Assembly: GCA_958428235.1 (NCBI GenBank)
Contig: CAUAFG010000007.1
Coordinates: forward strand, 42,788 to 106,787
Reading direction: 5' to 3'
DNA: 64,000 nt
Source of the DNA: Faeciplasma sp900553675
GTDB taxonomy: Bacteria; Bacillota; Clostridia; Oscillospirales; Ruminococcaceae
Shown here piece by piece: positions 16,907 to 25,159 of the stretch. Below the pieces are notes generated by a model. The model was not told the DNA's origin. It did no database searches and saw nothing but the letters and a program-made list of their open reading frames with translations. Each line of letters opens with the position of its first letter. Position 1 is the stretch's first letter. A program made the position numbers and the translations under genes.

Positions 16907-18756
16907 GTGATGAAAGATATTTTCTCAGCTATTGCCGACATGAGCATTACCGGCTCTTACATAATTCTGGCAGTGCTGATAATTCGCGCGGCTATGAAAA
17001 GGCTTCCCAAAAGGTTTTCGTATATGCTCTGGGCGATACCGGCTCTGCGGCTTTTGTGTCCGTTTACAATACCCTCGGCGGTGAGTCTGTTCAATATCGT
17101 CAAGCCGCGAGCTGCCGAAAAAAGGATTATTCAAGCCGCAGAGGTTGTCAGCAGGGCAGTCCCCGTCACATATAACGCTGCCCCCGAATATATCCCCACT
17201 GAGACTGCGGCGGCATATAATTCCCTGACAAGCCGACCAGCACCTGCCGTCAACACAAGCTTCAAGCCTGATATCGGCGAAATAGTCGCTTGGGTATGGC
17301 TGACAGTCGCTGTGGGGATAGTGATATACTGCGCCGTGTGCTATCTCAGAATGTATATTACCCTTAAAGGCTCACGCAGGGACGGAGACTATTATATCAG
17401 CTCGAAAATAGAATCCCCGCTTGTGTTCGGGTTTATCTGTCCAAAAATATATCTTACAGAAGGACTTTCCGAAACGGACATCCGCTGCATTTTAGCTCAC
17501 GAGCGCACCCACATAAGGCGGGGCGACCATATTGCCAAGCTAATATGCATAGCCATTGCAGCCCTGCACTGGTTCAACCCGCTTGTGTGGATAGGCATAA
17601 ACCGAATGAACAAGGACATGGAACTCTCCTGCGACGAAGCGGCGCTCGGCTCCTTGGAAGCGAGAGCAAAAAGGCGTATGCTAAAGCGCTTTTAAACATG
17701 GCTCTCAAGCAGAACAGAATAAGCCTTTGCTGAGTGCTATGCTTTGGAGAGAAGAACATAAAAACAAGAATTAAAGGAGTGTTAAGCATGAAAAAGCCCA
17801 AAATTATTGCGATTGTCGCAGCGGTTGCCGTTGTTGTCGTGTCGGCGGTATGCCTTTTGACAAGCGCGCTGCCGGAGAAGCCTATGCCGATGGAGGGTAC
17901 AAACATCAACCAATTGCTAAACTCGGGTACGGGCTACATACCGGATATCAAATCCGACAAGGCTTTATCATATGCCGGAGCCGAGGACCGCATCTGCCTG
18001 AGCATAAAAACCTGCGGCGATTACCGATTCGGTCTTGTCGCACAAAAGGCGTTTGTAGACAGTGAAAGAAACGACAACAAGATATATGTTTCACGGTTAG
18101 AGCTTATGTTTACGAACGGAACTAATCGCGTCGGCAGCATGATTCTCCCCGGCGAAAACTACGTGCTCGATTCAGACAAACTTGACAGCTATCTTATTGT
18201 AAAGGATTTAAAACGTCCGCTGGTTATATTCAACTCAAATATCGACAATACCTCGCATATTTTCTCATTTGATGAAAAGGAAAGGTTTATTGTCATGGGC
18301 GAGCCGCTGACTGCCGATAAATCACCGCTTGCCTCTCAAAGCCTGCGTTCGGACGCTTCGTTGAGCAGCTATAGCGATTATCTTTACAGTCCCGACAACA
18401 ACATCCGCATAACCTTCGATTTTTGGGAGCATACCTATGATATTCAGTACGACTGCTTTGAGCCGAGCGACGTTATCACGCGGTACCTCGAGGCTCAGGT
18501 GATAGGCGATGTAATGGAATGCGAAATCAGTGAGATTGCCGAAGCCTTTGAATATGGCGGACTTGCCTTCTACGGCATAGGCAAGGGCAATATGCTTGAA
18601 GGTCACGGCGGAGTGTACAAGGCGAGCTACAGTCTTAAATATCGCGACAACGCGGAGGAACCGCGGGAGGAGTTCTTTATAGTCCGCTTTGTGGAAGGCA
18701 ATGCAAGAATAGAAAAGATTATCCCCTGCGACCTGAAGGTAATGGCAGAACCATAG
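16907..18756 (+). pseudogene. blaR1: BlaR1/MecR1-type M56 sensor protease, broken by a frameshift and a nonsense codon
   Basis: Starts GTG-ATG behind AAAGGAGGGACGATTGCC, 78 bp after blaI. Frame one (to 17695) gives three helices and the zinc protease motif AHERTHIRRGDH (HExxH-like HERTH) plus ELSCDEAALGSLEARAK, then runs out as RRMLKRF. One extra A in the A5 run at about 17670 restores KAYAKALLNMALKQNRISLC, which meets an in-frame TGA at 17731-17733; the same frame continues FGEKNIKTRIKGVLSM, a membrane helix and an extracytoplasmic domain to 18756. FGEKNIK..RIK is the standard BlaR1 cytoplasmic block, so these are parts of one gene. Restart at ATG 17788 (AAAGGAGTGTTAAGC before it) could yield the membrane-anchored sensor half alone. 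Confidence 0.8.
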
Positions 18757-19007
18757 AAAAAAGGCTGACTTCCGAAGAAGATGAGCAAATATACTTCCTC
18801 GACAAAGACAGCGGCGAAGAGTATGTTTTACACAAACGGATAGGTCCCTTAATCACCTACTCCACAGGCACAGAAATAGTGCAGGGCTATTCGCTTGAAA
18901 AGATACCCGAAGGCACAGACATAGAACTCTGCTACAACGGCGACGAGGTAACCGAAGACTCTATAGCATACTTGAAAATTCTTTATTGGAATCCGCTTGC
19001 ACAGTAA
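18753..19007 (+). pseudogene. Displaced C-terminal coding fragment after blaR1
   Basis: An open frame of 84 codons without its own start or SD: IEKRLTSEEDEQIYFLDKD, then EEYVLHKRIGPLITYSTGTE and LEKIPEGTDIELCYNGDEVT, ending YLKILYWNPLAQ and TAA. It overlaps the stop of the preceding frame (TAG 18754-18756) and joins it if one C is added to CC at 18751. Its composition matches the neighbouring gene, so it is probably the true C-terminus of the same protein or of a fused domain. No family recognised. Confidence 0.5.
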
Positions 19008-19020
19008 GCATTGTGTTTCA

Positions 19021-19052
19021 CACGGCAGGCTCTGAAATATGAGCCTGCCGTG
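19021..19052. terminator. Strong hairpin between blaR1 remnant and the ncRNA
   Basis: CACGGCAGGCTC pairs perfectly with GAGCCTGCCGTG around an 8-nt loop. No T-run follows on either strand, so termination is only likely. Confidence 0.5.
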
Positions 19053-19090
19053 GCATCGGCAAGCTCGCCACAAGTTAATCGCGCATATCA

Positions 19091-19780
19091 CAAAAAAGGG
19101 AGCGGATTTTACTCGCTCCCTGTTGCTATTCAATTTTTTTGTGAAACTATTCGGTCTGCCGCGTTTCAAGTGGCGAGCCTTTTCTTCATTTCACTTATTC
19201 CAAATTGTACTTTGGACTCACCCTTTCACTGCTAAGTTCTGATATTGGTTCCGTACATTTTCATTGGAATCAATCCTTTATATTTTATTGCAGTGACTAC
19301 TGCTTGGGGTTATATATCAATCGCTTTGCAACGTCTTAAATTTTACAGCTTTATATAGCCCATTGGACTCATTACCTTTCTGCTTACTTGATTAAATGTT
19401 TGGACTTTTAGCCCACATAAGAATCACTCTTTCGATGTTCAAGTCGGATCGGTTGGCTGATTATCTTTTAAAAACGTTGAAGCCGAGTTTGACTTCTTTA
19501 AGGTTATGCACAGATTGCCGGACTCACGCCTTTCTATATAGATTTTGGTTAGTTAGTTCCGCTTCGTGCAGCTTTCATAGAAATCAGATCCTTTTGGTAA
19601 ACCCCTGACGGCTTAAGTTTTTTATCAGCTTTTGCCGCAGGCACAGGTTGTTATTTGTTTGCCAGCCTATGATGTTTGGGTAGTTGCTTAAAGCGATTAC
19701 CTCTTCATTGGAACCCTCTCCCTTAGTTTTTTAAGCCACTTGGCTTTTGCCTCCTCGGCTTTTCTTTATCTCTCTTCTGT
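19091..19780 (-). ncRNA. Large structured non-coding RNA (~690 nt), ROOL-like candidate
   Basis: No frame is coding across this stretch, yet on the minus strand it has a perfect sigma-A promoter (19815-19787) and a strong terminator: GGGAGCG (19120-19114) with CGCTCCC (19104-19098) followed by TTTTTT. Near the 5' end AAGCC..GGCTT encloses GGC-AAAA-GCC (about 19760-19734). The motif AAAGG-N1-3-TGAGTCC occurs three times (near 19529, 19379 and 19223), and TTCCAATGAA twice. Size, ornate repeats and isolated transcription suit the large bacterial RNA classes ROOL, GOLLD or OLE; ROOL, common in gut Firmicutes, fits best by length and host. Class membership is inference; the transcription unit is well supported. 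Confidence 0.65.
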
Positions 19781-19786
19781 GATTAC

Positions 19787-19815
19787 ACTATACCATACTT
19801 TTTGTGATTTGTCAA
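19787..19815 (-). promoter_or_regulatory. Promoter of the large ncRNA
   Basis: TTGACA (19815-19810), exactly 17 bp, TATAGT (19792-19787) on the minus strand. Transcription should start near 19780. Confidence 0.8.
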
Positions 19816-19872
19816 TAGGTTTTTTAAACTTTTTTCAATATTTTTATTTATTTTTTCTTTTGCTTAAAACCA

Positions 19873-19901
19873 TTGACTTTATAAGAGGAATCGTATATAA
19901 T
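19873..19901 (+). promoter_or_regulatory. Promoter of the Cys-tailed DUF1292 gene
   Basis: TTGACT (19873-19878), 17 bp, TATAAT (19896-19901), divergent from the ncRNA promoter 58 bp away. Confidence 0.75.
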
Positions 19902-19962
19902 ATTAGCGTAATAATTCAATGCAAACGTGACAAACTATATCCCGAAAGGAATTGCAGATATT

Positions 19963-20355
19963 ATGGATAATTTTAACGAGCAAGATTACACCCCCGAGCT
20001 TTACACTCTGAGCGACGAAGACGGCAAGGAGCAGACCTTCGAGCTTATCGATACCTACGTCGAGGGCGACGAAAGGTACTACGCCATGGTCCCCTACTTT
20101 GAAAACCCCGACGATCTTATCCAGAGTGACGGCGAGCTGGTCATTTTAAAATCCGATTATGTTGACAACGAAGAGATGCTTGTAACCATCGACGATGACG
20201 ACGAGTACGAGCGTATCGGAGCTATCTTCTTAAAGCGCATCGAAGAGATGTACGCCGAGATGGAAGAGGACGACTGCGGATGTGAAGATGACTGCTGCAA
20301 ATGTGAAGACGACGACTGCGGATGCGGCTGCGATCACTGCCACGGAAATGCCTGA
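19963..20355 (+). CDS. DUF1292 family protein with a Cys/Asp-rich C-terminal tail
   Basis: 130 residues. The first ~95 residues are an acidic DUF1292 domain (YTLSDEDGKEQTFELIDTYV, YYAMVPYFENP, GELVILKSDYV, DDDDEYERIGAIFLKRIEEM). The last ~32 residues carry ten Cys and a CDHCHGNA ending, interspersed with Asp/Glu, which looks like a metal-binding tail. Function is unknown for the family. Start at ATG 19963 with AAAGGA 13 nt upstream; a GTG-type start 36 nt earlier is less likely. Single-gene unit with its own promoter. Confidence 0.8.
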   Translation: MDNFNEQDYTPELYTLSDEDGKEQTFELIDTYVEGDERYYAMVPYFENPDDLIQSDGELVILKSDYVDNEEMLVTIDDDDEYERIGAIFLKRIEEMYAEMEEDDCGCEDDCCKCEDDDCGCGCDHCHGNA

Positions 20356-20419
20356 GAGCGTATCCCCTAAAAAATAAAATACTTTTCTGCCCTGTTCGAT
20401 TAAGCATGATTTTATAATC

Positions 20420-20745
20420 CAACACATATTATAAGGGAATCGGACTCCGGATTGAGGACTGCAGACCTCCTGACCGCGTATGCGGCGGACGAAGGGAGCG
20501 AGAGACTTCCGGGAGATTACCCACCTGCTTTGGTGCGGGTTTTATGTTTCATGTGGCGGCAGGGCGGAGTTGTTTCTGTCGGCTGTTCGCCGCCAGAAAC
20601 CACGGAGGAACCCCTGAGGGTTCCCCCGTGTGCCCCTTCTGGCATTGGCTCCGCTACGCTCACGCCTTTAAATATTGCGCGTGGGCGCAATATTTAAAGG
20701 CTACGCCAATTAAGGTATAAAAAGTCAGGGAGACCCTGACTTTTT
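20420..20745. repeat. Hairpin-rich intergenic block with terminator
   Basis: No gene between 20356 and 20944. The block contains GGAACCC-CTGA-GGGTTCC (near 20608), a perfect 16-bp inverted repeat CCTTTAAATATTGCGC/GCGCAATATTTAAAGG (20667-20702), and AAAAAGTCAGGG-AGA-CCCTGACTTTTT (20719-20745), a terminator working on both strands. ORFs running from 20746 into the MerR gene are antisense shadows. Confidence 0.6.
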
Positions 20746-20944
20746 ATGGATTTTTTTATTGTCGCCCATTCGGGCTCGATTGTGTGGTTTTCCCCGGTTT
20801 GCTTTGTTAGCAAACTGGGTGATTTTTTGCTCTTTTTTCTCGCCTATCGGCTCGGAGTTTTTTGTTCTCCGCCTTTCGGCGTCGAAGTTTTTTTCTTTCT
20901 CGCCTCGCTCGAAAGATTGGGTTTTGTGGGTTTCAGATTTGCGA

Positions 20945-21679
20945 TTATTTGTTGTTGCTGCAATATGCTTTTATTGCTTCGGTGGCAAATCTGGCGGTGC
21001 CTTCTCCGCCGGCGGCGTCGATGGTTTGGCGGAAACGCTCGTCTTCGGTGTACATCTTACCTAACGATTCGAGAATTTGCGGGGTGCAGGTGTAGTAATG
21101 GGATGTTATAAAGTCCCTAAGCTCCTTTGCAAGAGATATCGCTTTGTCACTTGTCGGCGACTCGCATTTTATTTCTCCGAATTTGGCGAATATCTGCATA
21201 AGCTCGGCAGAATAAACCTTTTGCTCTGCTTCGGATATGCTTTCGGCACGTTGGGCGTACTCCTTATAGGCTGGGGTATCGCCCCATTTTTGCTTTGCTT
21301 CTTTGGCGTAGGATTCTATCTTTGATTTGTCGAATGCTTTAAAATCCATAGTGTTCACTCCTGATTCATATATTTTCCGAGCAAGGGTGATAAGCTTATC
21401 CAGTCGGCTTCGCTTCAAAGAAAGCAGCTCGATTTGCTGCTTTAGGGCGGATTTTTCGTCGAAATCCGGATTTTCGACTATCCGCTTTATCTCCTTCAGT
21501 GGGAACTCCAGCTCGCGGAGCAAAAGTATGGTCTGCAATCTTGCAAGAGCCTTTTCGTCATACAGTCGATACCCCGCCTCGGTCACCTTTGTAGGCGGCA
21601 GAAGCCCGATCGAATCATAATGATGAAGCGCGCGCACGCTCACTCCGCTCAGCCTTGAAACCTCGCTTACTGTCAGCAT
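20945..21679 (-). CDS. MerR family regulator with TipAS drug-binding domain
   Basis: 244 residues. N-terminal MerR helix-turn-helix (MLTVSEVSRLSGVSVRALHH, YDSIGLL, AGYRLYDEKAL), coiled-coil linker (LLSLKRSRLDKLITLARKIY) and a C-terminal TipAS domain (WGDTPAYKEYAQR, FITSHYYTCTPQIL, YTEDERFRQTID). TipA-type regulators bind thiopeptides or other drugs and remodel promoters with long spacers. The chosen ATG has AGGAAGTGATTTT before it; an upstream ATG (21718) lacks an SD. Its own promoter has a 19-bp spacer with a partial dyad, typical of autoregulation. No efflux gene adjoins it. Confidence 0.9.
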   Translation of the reverse strand: MLTVSEVSRLSGVSVRALHHYDSIGLLPPTKVTEAGYRLYDEKALARLQTILLLRELEFPLKEIKRIVENPDFDEKSALKQQIELLSLKRSRLDKLITLARKIYESGVNTMDFKAFDKSKIESYAKEAKQKWGDTPAYKEYAQRAESISEAEQKVYSAELMQIFAKFGEIKCESPTSDKAISLAKELRDFITSHYYTCTPQILESLGKMYTEDERFRQTIDAAGGEGTARFATEAIKAYCSNNK

Positions 21680-21709
21680 AAAATCACTTCCTTTCCTCTC
21701 GGTATCTAC

Positions 21710-21740
21710 ACTATACACTATTACGCAGCGTCAGAGTCAA
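21710..21740 (-). promoter_or_regulatory. MerR-type promoter with 19-bp spacer
   Basis: TTGACT (21740-21735), 19 bp, TATAGT (21715-21710) on the minus strand. The spacer holds an imperfect dyad (ACTCTGACGC/GCGTAATAGT). An elongated spacer is the hallmark of MerR-activated promoters. Confidence 0.65.
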
Positions 21741-21793
21741 TAGGTTTTGAAAAAATTTTTAAAAAAGCGCCGAGGAAAAACTTCGGCGCAATT

Positions 21794-22315
21794 TTACTGC
21801 ATATTTTCTATGATGACGGCAACATTCTCCTCCACCGTCCTCAATCCGTCCACGCGAATCAGCGGGCAATCGAGCGTTTTTGCCCGGTTTTCGGCGATAT
21901 ACTCATCGCGATTTGCGCACATCTCAAAGAATCTCTGCTCTTTCTCAAACAAATCCCCGCCGGGCATAGCTCTTTCGCCGAATTTTTCGTAGGAACGCTT
22001 TTTGACTCTTTCCATGCGAACGTCCTTTGGAACTTGAACATACACGGCAAGGTCAAAGCTTTTAGCGATACGTTCGCTGTAATCTCCCCTGACTGCGGCA
22101 AGCACAAAGGCTTTGCAACCCGCAATTTCCTCCATGAGAAGCTCCTCGACCTCTTCATTGGTTCTTGGGGAGGAATAAAGATAGTTCCGGTCGGTTTTGG
22201 GAAAGTACATATCCTCGATATCTATAAAGCGATAGCCGAGCTTCTGCGCTAAAGCTCTGCCCAGAGTGCTTTTTCCCGCGCCATTCATGCCGCAGACTAT
22301 TATGCCGGTTGCCAT
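21794..22315 (-). CDS. P-loop kinase-like ATPase (shikimate/gluconate kinase fold)
   Basis: 173 residues, P-loop GMNGAGKST at 9-17, followed by LGRALAQKLGYRFIDIEDMYFP, in which the acidic DxxD-like segment resembles nucleoside or small-molecule kinases, and a lid-like region RMERVKKRSYEKFGERAMPG. Probably phosphorylates a small cytoplasmic substrate; which one is not visible. Nineteen bases after the methyltransferase gene's stop, likely co-transcribed with it. Annotated widely only as AAA-family ATPase. Confidence 0.7.
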   Translation of the reverse strand: MATGIIVCGMNGAGKSTLGRALAQKLGYRFIDIEDMYFPKTDRNYLYSSPRTNEEVEELLMEEIAGCKAFVLAAVRGDYSERIAKSFDLAVYVQVPKDVRMERVKKRSYEKFGERAMPGGDLFEKEQRFFEMCANRDEYIAENRAKTLDCPLIRVDGLRTVEENVAVIIENMQ

Positions 22316-22333
22316 CTGATGCCTCTCCCTTCG

Positions 22334-23089
22334 CTATTTCTTCAGCTCCCAATACAAATACAGCGGGATTTTTTGAAGCCACGCCAGCGCAACGGATATT
22401 TTTGCCTGCTCGTCGGTTGCGCGCGGCTCATTTAAGTCAACAATCGTAAGTCCTGCCCTGATAAACGCCTTGACATAATCCTCCATGGTTCTGTGCCGCC
22501 AGATAACCGGAATTGTCCCCTTCCAGAGAGGGGCTTCCCACTCCTTCGGCTCGAAATAGTTTTTTACAACCACCTGCCGCTCGACTCCCTCTCCCAGACG
22601 ACCTATTCCGGTATCGTGGTTACCGTCAAAGCATGGGTGCAGAACGCTTGCAAACAGCCGTCCTTCCGGTTTTAAAACGCGCACGACCTCTTTCAAGGTG
22701 CCTTCAAAATCCTCACAGTCCATAAGCATCATCGAGCATAGGACGATATCAAACTGCTCCGACTCTATATCAAACAAATCATTGCTGTTTCTTACAAAAT
22801 GCTGAATTTTCAGATTCTCTTTTTCTGCCAGTGAGCAAGCAATTTCTATCGCCCTTTTTGAGCAGTCGACCGAAACAAGCTGCGCGCCTTTTTTGGCAAG
22901 CTCGCGGGAATAGCCGCCCTCGCCGCAGCCCAGATCCAATATCCTTTTTCCGGCTACATCACCCATGAATTTAAGCATATTCGGCATGATAAAGCAGTTT
23001 CTTGATTCGCCCGTCTGCGCCAATTCAACCCATTCATCGCCCATTTTGTTCCATGCGATGGTTGAGCTGTCCTGCTTCATCTCTTTCAT
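22334..23089 (-). CDS. Class I SAM-dependent methyltransferase
   Basis: 251 residues. Motif I ILDLGCGEGGYSRELAKKG (SAM site), acidic end of strand 2 VSVDCSKRAI, motif IV FDIVLCSMMLMDCEDF and motif VI LKPEGRLFASVLHPCF. C-terminal part (VVKNYFEPKEWE, WRHRTMEDYVKAFIRAGLTI) is typical of small-molecule methyltransferases of Methyltransf_11/25 type. Substrate unknown. Lies between ruvX and the kinase-like gene on the same strand. Confidence 0.85.
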   Translation of the reverse strand: MKEMKQDSSTIAWNKMGDEWVELAQTGESRNCFIMPNMLKFMGDVAGKRILDLGCGEGGYSRELAKKGAQLVSVDCSKRAIEIACSLAEKENLKIQHFVRNSNDLFDIESEQFDIVLCSMMLMDCEDFEGTLKEVVRVLKPEGRLFASVLHPCFDGNHDTGIGRLGEGVERQVVVKNYFEPKEWEAPLWKGTIPVIWRHRTMEDYVKAFIRAGLTIVDLNEPRATDEQAKISVALAWLQKIPLYLYWELKK

Positions 23090-23152
23090 CTCTGTTCACT
23101 CCTTTTATCTGCTCTTTCATGACAAGCGCAAACCTACTGACAGCTTTTTCTG

Positions 23153-23572
23153 CTATCTGTGCTTTTTCCTGTATTCGAGATATTCCTCTAAAATCAGCGT
23201 TGCCGCAACGGTGTCTATCACCGCCTTGCGCTTTTTGCCCCTGACGTTGGCTTCGTTGAGAATGCCTATCGCCTGAACGGTTGTAACCCGCTCGTCGCGG
23301 AATACAACCTCTAAGCCGGTGATATCCGCGATAATCGCGCCGAACTCGCGACATTTCTGGGCGCGCTCGCCCTGAGAGCCGTCCATATTCACCGGCAGAC
23401 CCATAACAATAAGCTCGGAGCCCAGTTCCTTTGCTTTTTCCGCGATTTTCGCCGCGAGCTTATCGCGGTTCCATTCCGCTATAGTCCCCACCGGCGAGGC
23501 TATCGACTCGTATGCGTCGCAGGAGGCAAGCCCCGTCCTTGCGTCGCCGTAATCTATGGCAAGTATCCTCAC
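23153..23572 (-). CDS. ruvX: Putative pre-16S rRNA nuclease YqgF/RuvX
   Basis: 139 residues from GTG 23572. RNase H-like fold: VRILAIDYGDARTGLA at the N-terminus with the catalytic Asp, LIVMGLPVNMDGSQGERAQK, FRDERVTTVQA and DTVAATLILEEYL. Family members (YqgF/RuvX) act in 16S rRNA 5' maturation and were first proposed as Holliday junction resolvases. GTG is preferred over the ATG at 23611 because AGAGGTGC lies before it and it falls 10 bp after the upstream stop instead of overlapping. Confidence 0.92.
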   Translation of the reverse strand: MRILAIDYGDARTGLASCDAYESIASPVGTIAEWNRDKLAAKIAEKAKELGSELIVMGLPVNMDGSQGERAQKCREFGAIIADITGLEVVFRDERVTTVQAIGILNEANVRGKKRKAVIDTVAATLILEEYLEYRKKHR

Positions 23573-23582
23573 TTCGCACCTC

Positions 23583-24062
23583 TTACCTCTGTCCGCAGTT
23601 GAGCATATCAATGGTGAGCGCCAATATAAGCACGTCCTGAACGTCGCAGTCGTCGCGAATCATAAGAGCGTAGGTGTCTCCCCAGTGGAAAAGCTCCTTG
23701 TCGATTGCGGCTATCTGCTCACCATTACTGTTAATTATTGTATAATTCCATTCCAGAAAGTCGCCCTCGACCTGCCAGCCGTTATAATCTATTGTGTATT
23801 TTGGACGAATAAAGCTCCATTTTCTTGTGATTGTGCCCACAATCCTGCCGTCGACGGTTATTTCCGCCTTGCCAAGCCATGTCAGCAGCCGCTCCTGAAT
23901 CATGCCTATTTCCTGATTGGTGGAATGGTCGTAAATGTGAAGCCTATGACCGAGAGTAAAAAAGTCGCCTTTTACAAAGTACCTTGGCTCCTCGTTTTCG
24001 TCGTAGATATCATAGGTGTCGGTCCAACTGAAGACCCGCTGTTTTATTAATAATTTTGTCAT
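23583..24062 (-). CDS. LURP-one-related (DUF567) protein
   Basis: 159 residues from ATG 24062 (AAAGGCGATAAAT before it). Twelve-stranded Tubby/scramblase-like barrel pattern: LLIKQRVFSWTDTYDIYDEN, YFVKGDFFTLGHRLHIYD, MIQERLLTWLGKAEITVDG, WQVEGDFLEWNYTI. Members (YxjI in Bacillus) may bind lipids; no defined role. A longer in-frame start (24146) would run through the terminator at 24123-24161 and is unlikely. First gene before ruvX. Confidence 0.85.
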   Translation of the reverse strand: MTKLLIKQRVFSWTDTYDIYDENEEPRYFVKGDFFTLGHRLHIYDHSTNQEIGMIQERLLTWLGKAEITVDGRIVGTITRKWSFIRPKYTIDYNGWQVEGDFLEWNYTIINSNGEQIAAIDKELFHWGDTYALMIRDDCDVQDVLILALTIDMLNCGQR

Positions 24063-24122
24063 ATTTATCGCCTTTGCCCTTCCTGCATACGTATTTTTCT
24101 GCTTTTTCAGATTTTTTCGGGG

Positions 24123-24161
24123 AAATATTCGCCTCTCGTTCATCACGAAAGGCGAATATTT
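24123..24161 (-). terminator. Terminator after the ROK kinase gene
   Basis: AAATATTCGCCT (24123-24134) pairs perfectly with AGGCGAATATTT (24150-24161); 12 bp past the ROK stop. Confidence 0.7.
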
Positions 24162-24173
24162 TACAGTTGCATG

Positions 24174-25121
24174 CTATTTGCTAAGCCCCAGAAAAGCCGC
24201 GCCGATAATTCCGGCGTCGTTGCCAAGGCTTGCTATTACTATTTCGGTGTTTTTAACTCCGCCGCGGGTGTATATTTCGCGGGAAACAAGCTCCTTCAAT
24301 GGCAGAAGCAAAGCGTCGCCCTCGTTGCATACTCCACCGCCTATGCAAAGTATCTCCGGCTGGAAAATGTTGATGACGTTCGCGATTCCTACCGCAAGAT
24401 ACTTGATATACTTGTCGACAACGGCTTTTGCGGAAACGTCTCCGGCGCGCATTGCGTCGAATGCAAGACGCGCGTCAACCTTATCCTTTACCATTCCGTG
24501 CATTTTTGAAGACGGATCGGCAGCCATGGCTTCCTTGGTCATGCGGATAAGACCTGTCGCCGAGGAGAACACCTCAAAGCAGCCCTTTCTTCCACAGGTG
24601 CACTCGGGACCGTCCACCTCGATAACGGTGTGACCCAGCTCCGCTCCTGCAAAGTTGAATCCCGAATAGATTTTTCCGTCTATGATGATTCCGCCGCCTA
24701 CGCCTGTTCCCAAGGTGATGCAGACTGCATTGCGAACGCCCTTTGCACTTCCGGCAACAAATTCGCCGTATGCCGCAGCGTTGGCGTCGTTTTCGGCATA
24801 GACCCGCTTGCCAAGCTCGCGCTCAAGGATATCTCCGGCGGGGACGTCCTCAAAATCGAGGTTGTTGGAGTAGACGACTACTCCCCTTTCGCTGTCGATG
24901 GTTCCGGGGGAACCGAGTCCCACAGCCTCGATATCATCCATGGTAAGACCTGCATTTTTAACAGCCTGTCTGACAGCCTCAGCACAGTCGAGGATTATAT
25001 CCTCGGCAGGGCGGGGACGGTTGGTTGGCAATTTTGCCTTTGCGATTATCTTATAGCTTTCATCCACAACTCCGGCGACAATATTCGTGCCACCCAAGTC
25101 GATTCCGACATAATATTTCAT
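24174..25121 (-). CDS. ROK family glucokinase
   Basis: 315 residues from ATG 25121 behind AAGGAGAAAAAT. ATP motif VGIDLGGTNIVAGVVDE, sugar-binding ENDANAAAYGEF, GTGVGGGIIIDGKI, the E-x-G-H motif AELGHTVIE and the zinc site CTCGRKGCFEVFSS (Cys-x-Cys-G-x2-G-Cys). No DNA-binding domain, so a sugar kinase rather than a ROK repressor. Glucose is the likeliest substrate by length and motif, as with Firmicute GlcK, but N-acetylmannosamine or others are possible. Downstream of pepF by 38 bp. Confidence 0.9.
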   Translation of the reverse strand: MKYYVGIDLGGTNIVAGVVDESYKIIAKAKLPTNRPRPAEDIILDCAEAVRQAVKNAGLTMDDIEAVGLGSPGTIDSERGVVVYSNNLDFEDVPAGDILERELGKRVYAENDANAAAYGEFVAGSAKGVRNAVCITLGTGVGGGIIIDGKIYSGFNFAGAELGHTVIEVDGPECTCGRKGCFEVFSSATGLIRMTKEAMAADPSSKMHGMVKDKVDARLAFDAMRAGDVSAKAVVDKYIKYLAVGIANVINIFQPEILCIGGGVCNEGDALLLPLKELVSREIYTRGGVKNTEIVIASLGNDAGIIGAAFLGLSK

Positions 25122-25159
25122 ATTTTTCTCCTTATATGAATCACGACTAGCTTTGCGTT

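Noticed and set aside
19011..19608. Short ORFs (60-106 codons) on both strands
   Set aside because: No SDs, odd composition, and the stretch behaves as a non-coding RNA unit.
20746..21111. Plus-strand ORFs of 77-121 codons
   Set aside because: Antisense to the MerR gene and begin inside a terminator.
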